This document shows, piece after piece, positions 38,550 through 49,172 of a stretch of 64,000 nucleotides of DNA (position 1 is the first letter of the stretch; each line of letters opens with the position of its first letter). Position numbers and translations under genes: made by a program. A model generated the notes under the pieces. It searched no databases and was not told the origin of the DNA. It worked only from the letters and a program-made list of their open reading frames with translations. Origin of the DNA: Diabrotica undecimpunctata (lineage: Eukaryota; Arthropoda; Insecta; Coleoptera; Chrysomelidae); NCBI RefSeq assembly GCF_040954645.1, contig NC_092813.1, positions 18,359,235 through 18,423,234 of the forward strand, in the 5' to 3' direction.

Positions 38550-40600
38550 AGAAATAGATTATAGATCTTTTATATTTTAAATCAGTCTTTATAATGTTAA
38601 TACGTTGGCGTGTTGAGAAAGTACTGCGGAATTTGTCTGTTTTAGTATAAGGATAATATCTTTCAAATTATACCAATTAAATAGTTCTATTTAATAAATT
38701 AAACATATAGACAGGTTTATAAAACCCTGTTAATTTTTGTTAATTTTTAAAAGGCAATATTTTATTTTTTGTAGAAAATTTTAATTTTAGCAAAGTAGTT
38801 TTGTATCTCGGTAAGTCCAGGTTTTTTAACTCCGCCTACAGGATCATTGACATACTAACTCAATGATCTTGTTGCCGGTCCTAAGCCCGGAAAAAGGAGG
38901 AAGGTTCTTGGGTCAGATTAGCACTTTAGCCAAGTTAAAAAAACCTTGTCTTTTTTAATTTTTTTTTTGTTTTTGGTGCAGACTGTTTATGACTTATTTT
39001 AAAAATTTGCGACTCTCAGATTAACAATGTTGCTAAAACATTTTATAGTGAAGAAGTTGCGTAACCAGCAGAGGGTTCTAGTAGTTTAAAAAGATCAAAA
39101 ACGATCTAATCGAGAATGGAGACAACATAACGACAGTCTAATTCTAGTCAGCAGATGAGTACTTATGAAAATAATCCGGGAAATGTCCCGTAAAACGGAT
39201 AAAACTTTATAAACAAACCAATAAGAAATTAGATATTTCTAGAAATTGTAATTAGAAATTCAAAACGATTTCTGAATCAAACTCGAAAAATCAAACATAA
39301 ATATGTAAAATTTATTTCTCATTACAATCAATTGTGGTTAAGTCCCATATAATATTGTGTAACATTTTTTTTACAATTAATATATTAAATTATTTCTAAT
39401 CCCTTTACACCTGTGGATGAAACGCCGATGGCCGTAATTGCAAATATGTATATACGCGGGTGGTCGTGTTGAACATTAGGAAATTTAATTGAAAATTACC
39501 GAAATATTACGAAAGAATCTACTTACTTATTTAAAGACGACGGTTCGGTTAATCTTTAGTTAATCTCATTCCGGTTTCGTCTGTTTCTTTTGATATATTT
39601 ATTAAATATCGCCGAAGGCACGTTGTAGTAATTTCTCTGAAGAGAACGTAATTCAGAAGATTTTAATTTCGTCACGTTTCAAGTTATTAGTACTGTATTT
39701 ACCTCGAATTTTCCGATAGTCGTTAGAACTTTACCTTCTCAAAAATGGATACTGTCCTATCATTTTTGAGTGGGAAATATCCCACCTTCTTGGGTAGTTT
39801 CGCAAATTTTTGGAGAGAAGAACTTTACTTCTCGTTTTGATCTACTATCATATTAGATTAAATATTGGTATAAAGTATCTTTAATTTTAATTAACTTTAG
39901 TGCTTGATACAACTAAAGTATTATGGTAAATTAAATTAACTTCAGTGAAATAGTGCAACAGTCATCAGGAATTACTGTAAGTTACCATAATCTTAGTATC
40001 TCCACTTCTCCGGGCGAATAATATGGTATGGTATCATATTTTTTCAATCATCTGGGCGAATCTAAGTTCATCCATGTCTTCACCTGTAGTTGAGAGTAAC
40101 TACTGATTTTTGCATTCAATTTAAAGAACATTTAATATTTTCTTACGAACTTTCCATCATTAAATAACAGTGCGAGATAGATAATCAACTTATAATTGTT
40201 ATACATTTTTAACCCAGTGTCTCGAGATATGCCCATTAAACAGCAAAGAGAGACCCTTCTTTAATTAACTTTGTTTGAATTTTTTTCTTACACATCATCA
40301 GGCTCTCTTCGTTGATAATTGAACCTGTGCATTGTTACATTTTTGTATTTGTAAAGGTACTTATTATTCATATTACTGCTTATTTTTATGTGTACACCAC
40401 GATTTCATAATTGATGGCCTATTTTTATTACTTGTATGTACATTCAGCTACCGACATGATTGTGTTGTTGAATATATTGTTTTTGTTTTATGTATGTATT
40501 TTATTTGTCGACTCCTAACAAGTTTCCTGATATAATAATAACTCTGAATATTTGCTTTTTACCTTTAAATATTATTATACCTTCGACCAGAAGAAAAATC
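38550..40600. other. No gene seen, intergenic
   Basis: AT-rich sequence without a supported gene. It holds a small hairpin (GATCATTGA at 38,842-38,850 with TCAATGATC at 38,860-38,868) next to a GC-richer patch, CCTAAGCCCGGAAAAAGG, that looks like an old repeat scrap. The open frame at 40,332-40,535 encodes a low-complexity Cys/Tyr/Phe-rich peptide without recognisable features. Confidence 0.5.
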
Positions 40601-41050
40601 AGGCCGATTAAGTTTCGTAGGTAAGTAGATGGACGGAGTCCGCCGTATAGGTTTATTATTTGTTTATATAGTGTGTTTAATAAATTTATTTAATAATTAA
40701 CTGTTGGTATCTTTCCTTTGATTTGGTCTCAGAACCAAAATATCTTTCTTTATTTCTTTTCTTTTTTAAGGTTTCTTAATTTTCTCCTTAAACCCCAAAA
40801 AATTAAGTGGCGCCCTGTTCCCTATCTTATCGTATCTTTGGTAATTTTACCCATCTATCTTTTTGTTTATTTCTGTATTTTTTCCAATATTTCTTATCCT
40901 ATCTTTACTTATTTTATCCGTTGGACCCATTCCCGGTTCCAAAAGCTAGTTTCGAACCCACGACTCGCTCTCCACCAACCATCTGGCTGCCGTCCGCAGT
41001 GTCTCCATTGGTGACCTTTCTAGCACCATCCAAAAAAGGTTTCTGAGGTT
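40600..41050. mobile_element. Possible SINE or LTR-element scrap
   Basis: On the minus strand, GGGTTCGAAAC around 40,950 resembles a tRNA B box (GGTTCRANNC). CAGCCAGATGGTTGGTGGAG, just upstream of it on that strand, resembles a D-arm/A-box region, with the anticodon arm missing between them. This would fit a tRNA-derived SINE. On the plus strand, TGGCGCCC at about 40,809 matches the first eight bases of lysine-tRNA primer sites of LTR elements, but the following bases do not. Neither reading is firm. Confidence 0.3.
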
Positions 41051-41317
41051 ACAAATGACAAACCAAAACAAGTACAGATTCTTTTATAGTATTTATATAA
41101 GCAGTATTTATACTTTTAATTCAATTAAGTCGTGATAAAATCCACAATTAGTACCACGTTTTAGTATACAGCTGTGTGGTGATTTGAAACCATCAGTTTT
41201 GATTTTTGTACTCTGAAAATTTAGTCGGCAATTAATTTTTGGCGTAAGTTGGCATTTTTTGCAAATCCACTATAGTTTTGGAAATACCTGCTCTTACAGT
41301 ATCTTGATAGACTTTTA

Positions 41318-41967
41318 CAGTCCATCTAATTTACAAACCGTTGCACATCATCGGCGTCATAGCCCGTGACGTCACATGATACCAACACGAAATATTTAGG
41401 CGGTAGGTGCGTTCTTTTTTAGAATCACTTTGTCGAGTACACTGGCATTACAGCCACTAGACATATTTTAATATATACGCGTAGAAATAATATTCAAAGA
41501 TTTCTATTAATGGTAACTTAAAGAAATGCACAATAATATGTTTCATTTAATTTGTATAAATGCATTATAAAGTGTTTTTATGAAGAACATTTGTTAGGAA
41601 CACACTGTAACTGTAATCGAACGAAGGTGAAATTTTGGCATAAATTGGTAACACTTCTTTGACATTGCGGTTTTGACACTTTAGTTTTGTTTTTATTATC
41701 TACTATTAATTAAACTATGTTGTTTTTTAAACAAGCGGCTCAAATTATTTTTAACAAGATTATTTTTTAACTCTTATTTTGTTTCTATATTTTTACATTA
41801 AATATTAATTTATTTTGTTGTATACTGTTGTTGTACACTTTTGCAATAATTATGTGACCTATTTGATTTAAAATGAATTCAGGAATTTTTTATACTTTGG
41901 CAACTATGTCAACTTCGATCTCTGACGTAGATAATGACGTGCAACGGTTTGTAAATTAGATGGACTG
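41318..41967. mobile_element. 650-bp MITE with TA target duplication
   Basis: The left end CAGTCCATCTAATTTACAAA (41,318 onward) and the right end up to 41,967 are reverse complements over about 30 bp, continuing through ACCGTTGCAC. TA flanks both sides (41,316-41,317 and 41,968-41,969), the target duplication used by Tc1/mariner transposons. Inside there is no transposase frame, only AT-rich sequence and several TGACGT words near both ends. It is therefore a non-autonomous element moved in trans. It is intact at both ends, which suggests it is not ancient. Confidence 0.85.
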
Positions 41968-42094
41968 TAGTTTACTAAGCTTCTGTAGAAGGAGCTACTA
42001 GACTGCAATAACAATAAGACATTAAGTTACGTATTTTCTGTAAATACTGTATACTACTGTATAAATATAAATGTAAATCAAGGTTCTGAAATTA

Positions 42095-42727
42095 CACTGA
42101 CCGGCAAAAAAGTGGCTACTCTGTAAATTTCTAAAAATAAAAATTCTTTAGAAGTTTTATGCACTGTTTTATATTGTATACTCAATATCTTTTTGTTTTT
42201 AATACAAAAAATGTTCATTACTGCTTGATTCTTTAGCATAATTTATTTAATTAGAAGGCTACAAAAGAAAATAGTGTAATATCGAAACGAATTAAAAAAC
42301 AACAAAAATTAAGGGTGAACTTGAACAACATTGTCTTATATCGGGTATTATGCCCTAAAACATCAATAACCGTTTGCATACGATTTAGGAGGAAAAGGAA
42401 TAAATTTTAAATAAAAACATGCTTTTTCAGGAAGCTTTTTTCTGGCTGGCCCGTTTGACTTCTAACCCTTCGATGAAGTTTATCCCAAAGATGTTCGATG
42501 ATATTCAGATAAGGCTCCAGGTTGGACATTCTAGAGTATTAATTCCTATTTCTCCTTAAGTAATTTGTTACGATTTTTAATTCATATTCATTTAATTGAT
42601 AGTTGTTATTATCATGCATTAAATCAAAATTGTCTTAGTAAATGAACCAAATGGAACTACTGCGTGTACTGCTCGAATTTTTATTTTTGGCAATTTATAG
42701 GGTGGCCACTTTTTTTCTCGTTCAGTC
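42095..42727 (-). mobile_element. Deleted Tc1-like element with diverged inverted ends
   Basis: The ends CACTGACCGGCAAAAAAGTG (42,095 onward) and the complement of the sequence before 42,727 (GACTGAACGAGAAAAAAAGTG) are imperfect inverted repeats. On the minus strand the middle encodes the end of a Tc1-type transposase: LNIIEHLWDKLHRRVR near 42,470-42,515 corresponds to the block with the third catalytic residue (E), and RMQTVIDVLGHNTRY near 42,340-42,385 to the usual last residues. The first two thirds of the transposase are absent. The target duplication is not visible. Confidence 0.7.
42316..42545 (-). pseudogene. Tc1-like transposase, C-terminal remnant
   Basis: This is the coding scrap inside the element at 42,095-42,727. 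The readable part runs from NLEPYLNIIEHLWDKLH through RVRSQTGQPEKSFLKKHV to a region matching the conserved C-terminal pattern RMQxVIxxxGxxTRY. Glutamate in IIEHLW would be the third member of the DDE triad. Frames shift between the two blocks and no start or D-containing blocks remain. It cannot be functional. Confidence 0.65.
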
Positions 42728-42834
42728 TTCCTTCTACTTCGCTACCTTCATGTAGCATGGTTAAGATAAATATTATGTTTTATTATTGGTTGTGATTGTA
42801 ATGAAAATAAGATTTTTATTTAATTATTTGAAAC

Positions 42835-43425
42835 CAAATTTCTTCTTTATTTGGAGCTATTTCTGGAAGTTCGGGTAAAATCTCTTCTTGTAGCAAGTTT
42901 AAAAACATTTTTGAATTTAAATTTTTCTCATAGAAAAATAGTCCAATAATATTGTGTTTATTCCTAACCAGACATTTATTTTTCGACGATATTGGGTATG
43001 GTTTTCAATAATATCCTCAGGCTTTCCTGTCAACCAAATCCTTTAATTTTGAACATTTGGTTTATTATTGAAAGTAAATGTACATTAATCACTAAACACA
43101 ATGTTTTTTTTTAAATTGTCTGTCTGCATTAGCCCTCTCTAAAATTGCATAACAAAAATTCCGCTCGTCACTAAACATCTCCTTCTCTTAGTTCTTGATG
43201 ACATTGAAATTTATATGAACGAAAATTATTCATTTTCAAAATTTTTAAGACCTGGGAATTATGAATATTAAACTGGTCTTCAATGATCCGAGAACTTATT
43301 TTAGGATTTTCTACAACTGCTGTTAATACATTTATTTAATTTTGATTTTCTAAATTTCTTGGTACCTCAGCAATATTGTTTGTAAAGGCACAATAGAAAT
43401 CACTATCCCAGTATTTTCAAAATTT
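42835..43425 (-). pseudogene. Mariner-like transposase remnant
   Basis: On the minus strand two blocks resemble insect mariner-type transposases. ENPKISSRIIEDQFNIHNS followed by QVLKILKMNNFRSYKFQCHQ (about 43,190-43,310) matches the linker and second helix-turn-helix region. IIGLFFYEKNLNSKMFLNLL and EEILPELPEI (about 42,860-42,960) match the segment between the first and second catalytic aspartates. Stops and frame changes interrupt both, and the catalytic residues are lost. The family differs from the two Tc1-like elements nearby. The block ends 30 bp before the element at 43,455, which may have inserted into its flank. Confidence 0.6.
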
Positions 43426-43454
43426 TGTAAAATCCTTTGAATTATATAAATATA

Positions 43455-44879
43455 TACTAAGTGACATAGAAATCCGAACACCCAGTTTAAATGATTTTAT
43501 TTTAATAAAATTTTGTATAAGTAATTAATGAAGCATAATAAGTAAATGATTAAAATTTCAAAATGATTTCATTACTTTAAAGCCCTTTTACCTTTAATAA
43601 TGTGTGGATGCACCCCGATCTGTTACGCATTCTCCAACGCGCCTAGGCATGCTTCTGATCAGGTGGTCAATGTCCTCTTGTGGTATCTCATTCCAGGCAA
43701 CCACCAACTCCTCTCGAAGTGCTTGTAGAGTCTGAGGAGGACGTTGCAAATTGAGCAATCTCCTACCCATCATATCCCACACGTGCTCAATTGGAGATAA
43801 GTGGGGAGATATTGGTGGCCATCCTAACAATGTGACATCATTATGTTAAAAGAAGTCTATTGTGACTTTTGCAACATGTGGTCGGGCATTATTTTTTTGG
43901 AAAGTTGGATTTGCCAGGGTGTCAAGATAGGGTAAAAGGTGGGGTTCTAGAACTTCTTGGATATAACGCTGCGCGTTCATGTTACCTCTGATGAAGATTA
44001 AAGGTGACCTGGAACCATAAGCTATAGCACCCCAAACCATAACTCCAACAGTGTGATGAACATGTCTTTTAACAAAAAAATGTGGATTGCTCCTTTCACC
44101 ACGTCGCCTTCTAACCTTCGCTCGACCATCGTGCATGCCTAAACAAAATCAAGACTCGTCACTAAAGACAATACTGTTCCATTTCTGATTCCAGAGTGAC
44201 CATTCTCTGCACCACTGAAGGCGATTACGGCAGTGTTCTGGAGTTAAAGGGAGGACCCAGTGTGGTCGGTATGAAAACAGGCCAAAACTTCTCATTCGTC
44301 GGTAAACACTTCGCATGCCAATAGGTCTTCTGTGTTCTGCAAACCATTCATTTGCAATAGAGCTGGTAGTGGAGAAACGGTCTCTTAAAGCCAATAATCT
44401 TAGGCGGCGATCTTCACGGTCTGTTGTTCTACGGCGGCGTCCAGTGCCCCTTGCTCTTTGCGTACGGCCTTCTTGAAGCCATGTCTGACAACACCTAACC
44501 ACGGTGTCTACACTTCTTTGCACTCTAACTGCAACTTCCCGAAAAGAAAGTCCAGCTTCCCGAAGTCCCATTATACGGCCCCTATCAAACTCACTAAGTT
44601 GACGAAATCGTACAGGTCTCTGTACTCTAGACATCGTAACCAATCGTAAAGAATGTGAAGAACCACAATCCGCCAAATTTGGATCTTTACTGCGGCTGAA
44701 ATATTTATTTTTAGATTGTTAGTGAATTTAAAAACAAAAAGGATAATAACCGGAATGTCCAACTGATAAGGCTAAAAACTTTATCACTTGTTTTTTTTAC
44801 TAAGATAAATAAATTACACCAAATTTTATTAAAATAAAATCATGTAAACTGGGTGTTCGGATTTCTATGTCACTTAGTA
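43455..44879 (-). mobile_element. Tc1-like transposon, full length, inactive
   Basis: The inverted terminal repeats are about 58 bp with one mismatch. The left copy starts TACTAAGTGACATAGAAATC at 43,455 and the right copy ends at 44,879. TA flanks both ends (43,453-43,454 and 44,880-44,881). The 1425-bp length and a single intronless transposase on the minus strand fit the Tc1 family. Near-identical ends and a nearly complete reading frame show that it inserted fairly recently, then decayed. Confidence 0.9.
43594..44634 (-). pseudogene. Tc1-like transposase (DD34E), two in-frame stops
   Basis: The start is taken at ATG 44,632-44,634 (MSRVQRPVRF), because the longer frame only adds a TTG start. 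One frame then runs 347 codons to the stop at 43,594, the normal Tc1 length. Residues about 15-110 form the paired helix-turn-helix DNA-binding region with a GRRRRTTDRED linker. The first catalytic aspartate is in FSDES (codon 44,158-44,160). The second should be in Q.DNARPH but reads QKNNARPH, so the aspartate is replaced by asparagine (codon 43,891-43,893). The glutamate in LSPIEHVWD (codon 43,786-43,788) is kept, 34 residues on. Nonsense codons interrupt at 44,149-44,151 (TGA, after FSDES) and 43,846-43,848 (TAA). The frame is otherwise unbroken. It cannot make an active enzyme. Confidence 0.9.
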
Positions 44880-44881
44880 TA

Positions 44882-45463
44882 ATTTAGAATTTTTTACTGG
44901 GTTTCCTATGGCCGATTTGACGATTCACAACTCTGTATATACAGAGTGGATTAAAAGTCTGAAAACGCCTAATTATCTCTTAAATGGATGGTCCGAATTG
45001 TACAGGAACTAAGATACGCCTATTCTGTAATATAGAGATTTTAAATGTGATTCATGCAATGTTGCTAGCTTTAAGGTTTTTTTGATATTGTTAATCACTT
45101 TGGTTTTCTATATAAAATACTCTGTAGATTGTATTATTATTGGAATTCCTACTTCAATACGAGTTCAACAATATCTAACACTTGGTATTTTGTCTGGTCG
45201 TGAAGGTCTTAAATAAATAAAACTTCTTAGTGCCAAAGAGTTTTGAAGGAATTCAGTAAAGTTAGAGTTCTGTGATTTTGACAATAATTTTTAAAACTAA
45301 CAATAGCTTGACGTTTATTAAAAAACTTTGTAAAATAAATTGTATTTATAACTAAAGATAATAGTTATTTTATGAGTTACAATAAAGAAAGTTTTTAATA
45401 GAAAAGAACGAATTGTAAAATACCTAACTTGTTCAGTAATACTCTACCAATTCATTTTTCTAT
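44882..45463. other. No gene seen, small palindrome
   Basis: AT-rich sequence without a supported gene. An 18-bp perfect palindrome (ACTCTGTATATACAGAGT) is at 44,930-44,947. The related word ACCCTGTATA recurs at 56,701 and 56,813, and may belong to the ends of common insect repeats. Confidence 0.45.
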
Positions 45464-45625
45464 CAAAAGACAACGGTACAAAAAATTGTAAAGCGCTTTG
45501 AGGAAACTGAACGAATAAAAGGTGGCATTCGAACAGATAGATCATGAACTGTTATACATTACAATAAAACTTTAGATATTGTTCTGAAGCTCTTTTGTCA
45601 TTTGTCTTGTGACATTTTAAAGTAA
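45464..45625 (+). pseudogene. Mariner-type transposase N-terminal scrap
   Basis: A frame of 54 codons with one internal TGA (45,545) reads QKTTVQKIVKRFEETERIKG, then GIRTDRS, stop, then LDIVLKLF. This matches the pattern of the first helix-turn-helix of Tc1/mariner transposases (STVxRxVKRFEETGxxKDRPRSGRP) and the start of the following linker. Upstream, ERIVKYLTCS near 45,408 lies in another frame and may be its preceding helix. Nothing of the catalytic domain follows. It is on the opposite strand to the other transposase remnants. Confidence 0.5.
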
Positions 45626-45640
45626 TTATTGTTTAAAAGA

Positions 45641-45814
45641 AATAAGCAACAATTAAAGGTTAAACTAAATTTATTAACATTTCAATTTTCAATTCGGAAA
45701 TCGTTCTTAAAACACAAACATTAGTTTTGAGAAAGGTTTGTATTTTGAGAACGATTTCCGAAGTGGAAATTGAAATGTCAATAAATTTACTTTAACCTTT
45801 AATTGTGGCTTATT
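45641..45814. repeat. Foldback element, two arms of about 79 bp
   Basis: The arm 45,641-45,719 is the near-perfect reverse complement of 45,736-45,814, separated by 16 bp. The innermost stem is ACACAAAC with GTTTGTAT. The arms include CGGAAATCGTTCT and AGAACGATTTCCG. A few mismatches and single-base slips are present. This kind of short foldback, including the GAACGATTTCCG word, looks like a dispersed insect repeat. It has no coding potential. Transcribed, it would form a long hairpin. Confidence 0.85.
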
Positions 45815-45982
45815 CCCATTTAAATTATAAAAACTGTAGATTGAATGCTGAGTTTCGACAAAAATCCACATACATCCTTACGCAAAACTACACAAACACA
45901 TGATGTAGGTCATTCTTCAGACTTACGTGTTTTAGATAAAAATTAATTTAAACCCTACAAAATCCAGTTGTTGCAAGAAATA

Positions 45983-47616
45983 CACTCGCGATCATAAAAT
46001 CCGGGTCACCTTGAAAATTTCAAGTTTCTTGAATATTTTTGCATCTGGTGCAGTAATAACCTTTTTTTAAGCTAATGTATTTTTTATTTGTCATCAATGT
46101 TTGTTTTGAAAGAAAAAAAAACGGTTTTTTTTATTATTTTTATTGAAAAAGCAGAAAACAAACCAAATTGTTGAAACAGACATACGAAAGAAAAAATGAA
46201 AAATACAGAACGTGGTAAAACATCAGTGGAATTTCAATGACTAATATCGTGTATTGTCTCCCCTTGCTCTAATAACCTCTTGCAGACGACGGGGCATATT
46301 CTCAATTTTTCTCCGGATTACATGTTGAGATATGTTATTCCACTCTCTCACTAACAGATCCTTAAGCTCCTGTGCGTTGTTAGGAGGAGGTGTATGGGTT
46401 TGAATACGTTTTTTCAAATCGTCTCAGAGATGTTTGATGGGATTCAGGTCCGGAGACCTAGCTGGCCAGGGTAACCTCGTAATTCTAACCTCGTACAAGT
46501 ATTGCATACTGATCCTGGCAACGTGCGGTCGCGCGTTGTCCTGCATAAAACGGCGTCTTCTCCCAGCCCTGCCATGGTGGGCATAACATGTTCTTCCAGA
46601 ATGTCCGTAATGTTCCTTCGGGCAGTTAAGGACCCATTTTCGATGAAGGGTAATTCTGTGCAGAAGTCGGAAGATACACCTCCGCAAACCATGACCAAGC
46701 CTTCACCAAATGGCATTCTTGAAGCAATGCAAGCTTGTGAAAATCATTCAACGGTTCTCGCCCAAACTCTTACACGTCCATTGGATCAAGTTAGACAGAA
46801 ACGGGATTCATCTGAGAATAACACTTTGCTTCAATCATTAATTCCCCAATGCGCATATTGTCGAGCAAAAGCTAGTCGTGCAACTCGATGCGCCCGGCCA
46901 AGTGGCGGTCCTGTAGCTATTACCCGAGAAGATAGTCCAGAAGAACGAAGTCTTCTCTTGACTGTTGCAACGCTAACATTGCAATTTCGTACTTCCTGTA
47001 GGCAATTTCGATGCATAACCGCAGTTGAGGTCCGGTTTCGTAAAGCCTGAAACACAAGAAAACGGTCATCTCGTGCCGTGGTCGTTCTTCTTCGTCCAGA
47101 GCCAGATCGTCTGGTTAGCAAACTCGTCTCGATCCGTAAGAACAACCCGTAGAAAGGCTTACGCCAACAGTTCTTGCGACTTGCCGTTGAGTGTGAAAGT
47201 CTTCCATAAGCGCAACAATGCGTGCCGTTTCAACAACAGTCAAGGCATTTTTGGCAAAAAATAAACAATAATAAACACTAATAATGGCAGTAATAAACAC
47301 TAATGGCGGCAATAATAAACGTTTGTTTGTTGCGTTTGAACAGAAAGTCGAAGCACAAATGAGACATTTAAAACAAGCGGCAGTTACAGGTACCGTTCAT
47401 TTTGAGAAGTGTGCACTTTTCCGCGGAATCGGCAATATTGGAATTCTTTGTTACAAAGGAAACCGCTAAGCTGACAACAATTCTCAGAAACATGCATTAA
47501 TTTGTATTTGTGTTATTGTTAATTAATTATTGTGTTATTATTATTTACGATAAAGCTCGTTAAAAAAATAAATAACGGCGATTTTCAAGGTGACCCGGAT
47601 TTTATGATCGCGAGTG
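45983..47616 (-). mobile_element. Second Tc1-like transposon, inactive
   Basis: The 36-bp terminal repeats are perfect: CACTCGCGATCATAAAATCC begins at 45,983 and its complement ends at 47,616. TA flanks both ends (45,981-45,982 and 47,617-47,618). The element is 1634 bp and carries a degraded transposase on the minus strand. Its ends differ completely from the element at 43,455, so this is a separate family that landed about 1.1 kb away. Confidence 0.92.
46241..47260 (-). pseudogene. Tc1-like transposase, multiply disrupted
   Basis: Read on the minus strand from about 47,260, VVETARIVALMEDFHTQRQV followed by ARTVGVSLST is the first helix-turn-helix. SGSGRRRTTTARDDRFLVFQ and VSVATVKRRLRSSGL continue it in another frame (47,145 onward). 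The first aspartate is in FSDESRFCL near 46,812. Two nonsense codons follow at about 46,787 and 46,739. The second aspartate is in QDNARPHVA (codon 46,538-46,540) after a frame change near 46,550. The third catalytic position, 34 residues further, reads PIKHL instead of PIEHL (lysine codon 46,433-46,435). The next tryptophan is a stop (about 46,424), and the remaining tail runs on to a TAG at 46,241-46,243 with the family ending GDNTRY. No ATG was found at the expected start. It is dead. Confidence 0.85.
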
Positions 47617-47618
47617 TA

Positions 47619-48700
47619 TAAAGTTGACTACGATTGAAGTCTACATTTTAGTCGCGTAATAATAATGATGAGAACTTCGGTAAAAATGTTTTTCCGACGA
47701 AGCAATATTTATACTCTGGGGGAATGTAAATCGGGCAAATTTAAAGTATTGAAATGAGGTAAATCCACAGTGGATACGTGAAAACAATACTCAAAGACCA
47801 CCAGAACTGAATATATGATCGGAAATAGTAGGTACTCAGTGAATTGGGTAATTTTTTATAAAAATTTTAATAATTATGAACTGCTATTTAGTACTGAAAT
47901 TGTATCTGCCCTGAAAAGTAAGTTTGGAGCCAATTCTAATGAGATGGGGTTTGAAGAAAACGAAGCTCTAGCTTATTTTGGTGTAACTATTCGGCGTTCT
48001 TTAGTTCGGCATTTTCTGGATTTTTTCTCGTTCACTCGTTTTTATCCTAAAGATTATTTTTTATCTGGCATACTTTAAAAGTAAAATTTATAAAACTAAA
48101 CAAGCAAGTGTTGCAAACCTAAGGCAAAGAATTATCGAAGAATCCATATTAAATTCTTGAAAAACATAAAGAAATGTATTATTGTATGTACTATTTAGGT
48201 CTAAGTGTCTGAACGGCTCACAATTGGGCCCTACTCCGATCTACCATAACCATAACCATAACCATACGTTCAATAATAACGAAGATGCTGTGTAGTGCAA
48301 TTTTGGTAGTTGCCTAGTTTGTTTTAGCTATCTTAATATATTTTGTTATATCCTATGTCGCAAATTAAGAATCGATCAGTTGTTTATTTTCTACTCAGCC
48401 AGATACCTTCTTTAAGTCAATAAATCAAAATTTATCCTATAGTAAATTTATTTTTATTCATAGTGACCTATGATATCTGCTGGTATGTAACTCTACACTC
48501 ATTAAGATCAAAGATGCTGTCTAGTGCTCTTTTTGTAGTCGCTTTGTTTGTTGTTCTATTTTTATATAATCGTTATCCCCTTTCGATACATGTTTCAGTC
48601 CTCTATAAATAGTTTTTCTTGACTTTTGGTGTAAAATAATTAGGGAAGCAGGAATTCAACAATTTAGAATTGTCCACTGGGTGGACTTTTGACCACCACC
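47619..48700. other. No gene seen; small repeats
   Basis: A short ACCATA repeat (four units) lies at 48,243-48,266. Two imperfect direct copies of a segment of about 50 bp containing AAGATGCTGT and TAGTGC, then GTAGT and TTTGTTT, lie near 48,281 and 48,509. CTCTACACTCATTA near 48,490 matches the end of the inverted-repeat element at 37.5-38.5 kb. The open frame 47,815-48,078 (87 codons) has no features recognised as those of a known family and is not called. Confidence 0.45.
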
Positions 48701-49172
48701 AGAAAACTTTTGTCATTTTTAAAATTTAACAAAGAGTTTTCGGCTGACCAAATGGCGGGGATTTGTTATGATATGTAAAATCGAGAAAAATATTGGGTTG
48801 ATTAAAATATTTCAAAGTTCAAAAACATTAAAATAATTCAGATAAGTAGGATAATAACCAAAAAACATTTCGAAGAAGGAAAGTTATTAAATTCTTGGAT
48901 TTCCTGTACTAAACAAAATGTAAGCTATGCATGAATTATTTCTTTGTTATACTTGAGTGACCCGCATAATTTTAAGTGAAATCCAAAGACAATAGAACCG
49001 GGTTTTCCAAATACATTAATGCAGTGATTAAAGACAATAGAAGAGATTTTAGAAAGAGGTTTTTGTTAGTTTTTAAGAATTATAGAAAAATATTATTTGT
49101 AAATAAGTTTTAGGAAATTTTATAATTATAGGTAAAGATTTGTTTGTTATCGAAATGAAAAAATGGGGGAAT
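48701..49172 (+). mobile_element. Internal 3' fragment of the LTR element, upstream of its 5' LTR
   Basis: This 472-bp segment is nearly identical to 52,924-53,385, the non-coding end of the internal region that precedes the 3' LTR, including the polypurine tract (about 49,156-49,172, AAAAAATGGGGGAAT). Normally the 5' LTR is flanked by host DNA. Internal sequence here means that another copy of the element once lay directly upstream and shared this LTR. The 5' edge at 48,701 is an abrupt end of similarity. Confidence 0.88.

Noticed and set aside
40332..41046. Three small plus-strand frames
   Set aside because: Low-complexity hydrophobic peptides without recognisable motifs. One overlaps the SINE or LTR scrap.
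46502..47050. 182-codon plus-strand frame
   Set aside because: Antisense shadow of the Tc1-like transposase remnant on the minus strand.
47815..48078. 87-codon frame as a gene
   Set aside because: No recognised domain, and no splice or promoter context. It could be a chance frame or a very old element scrap.
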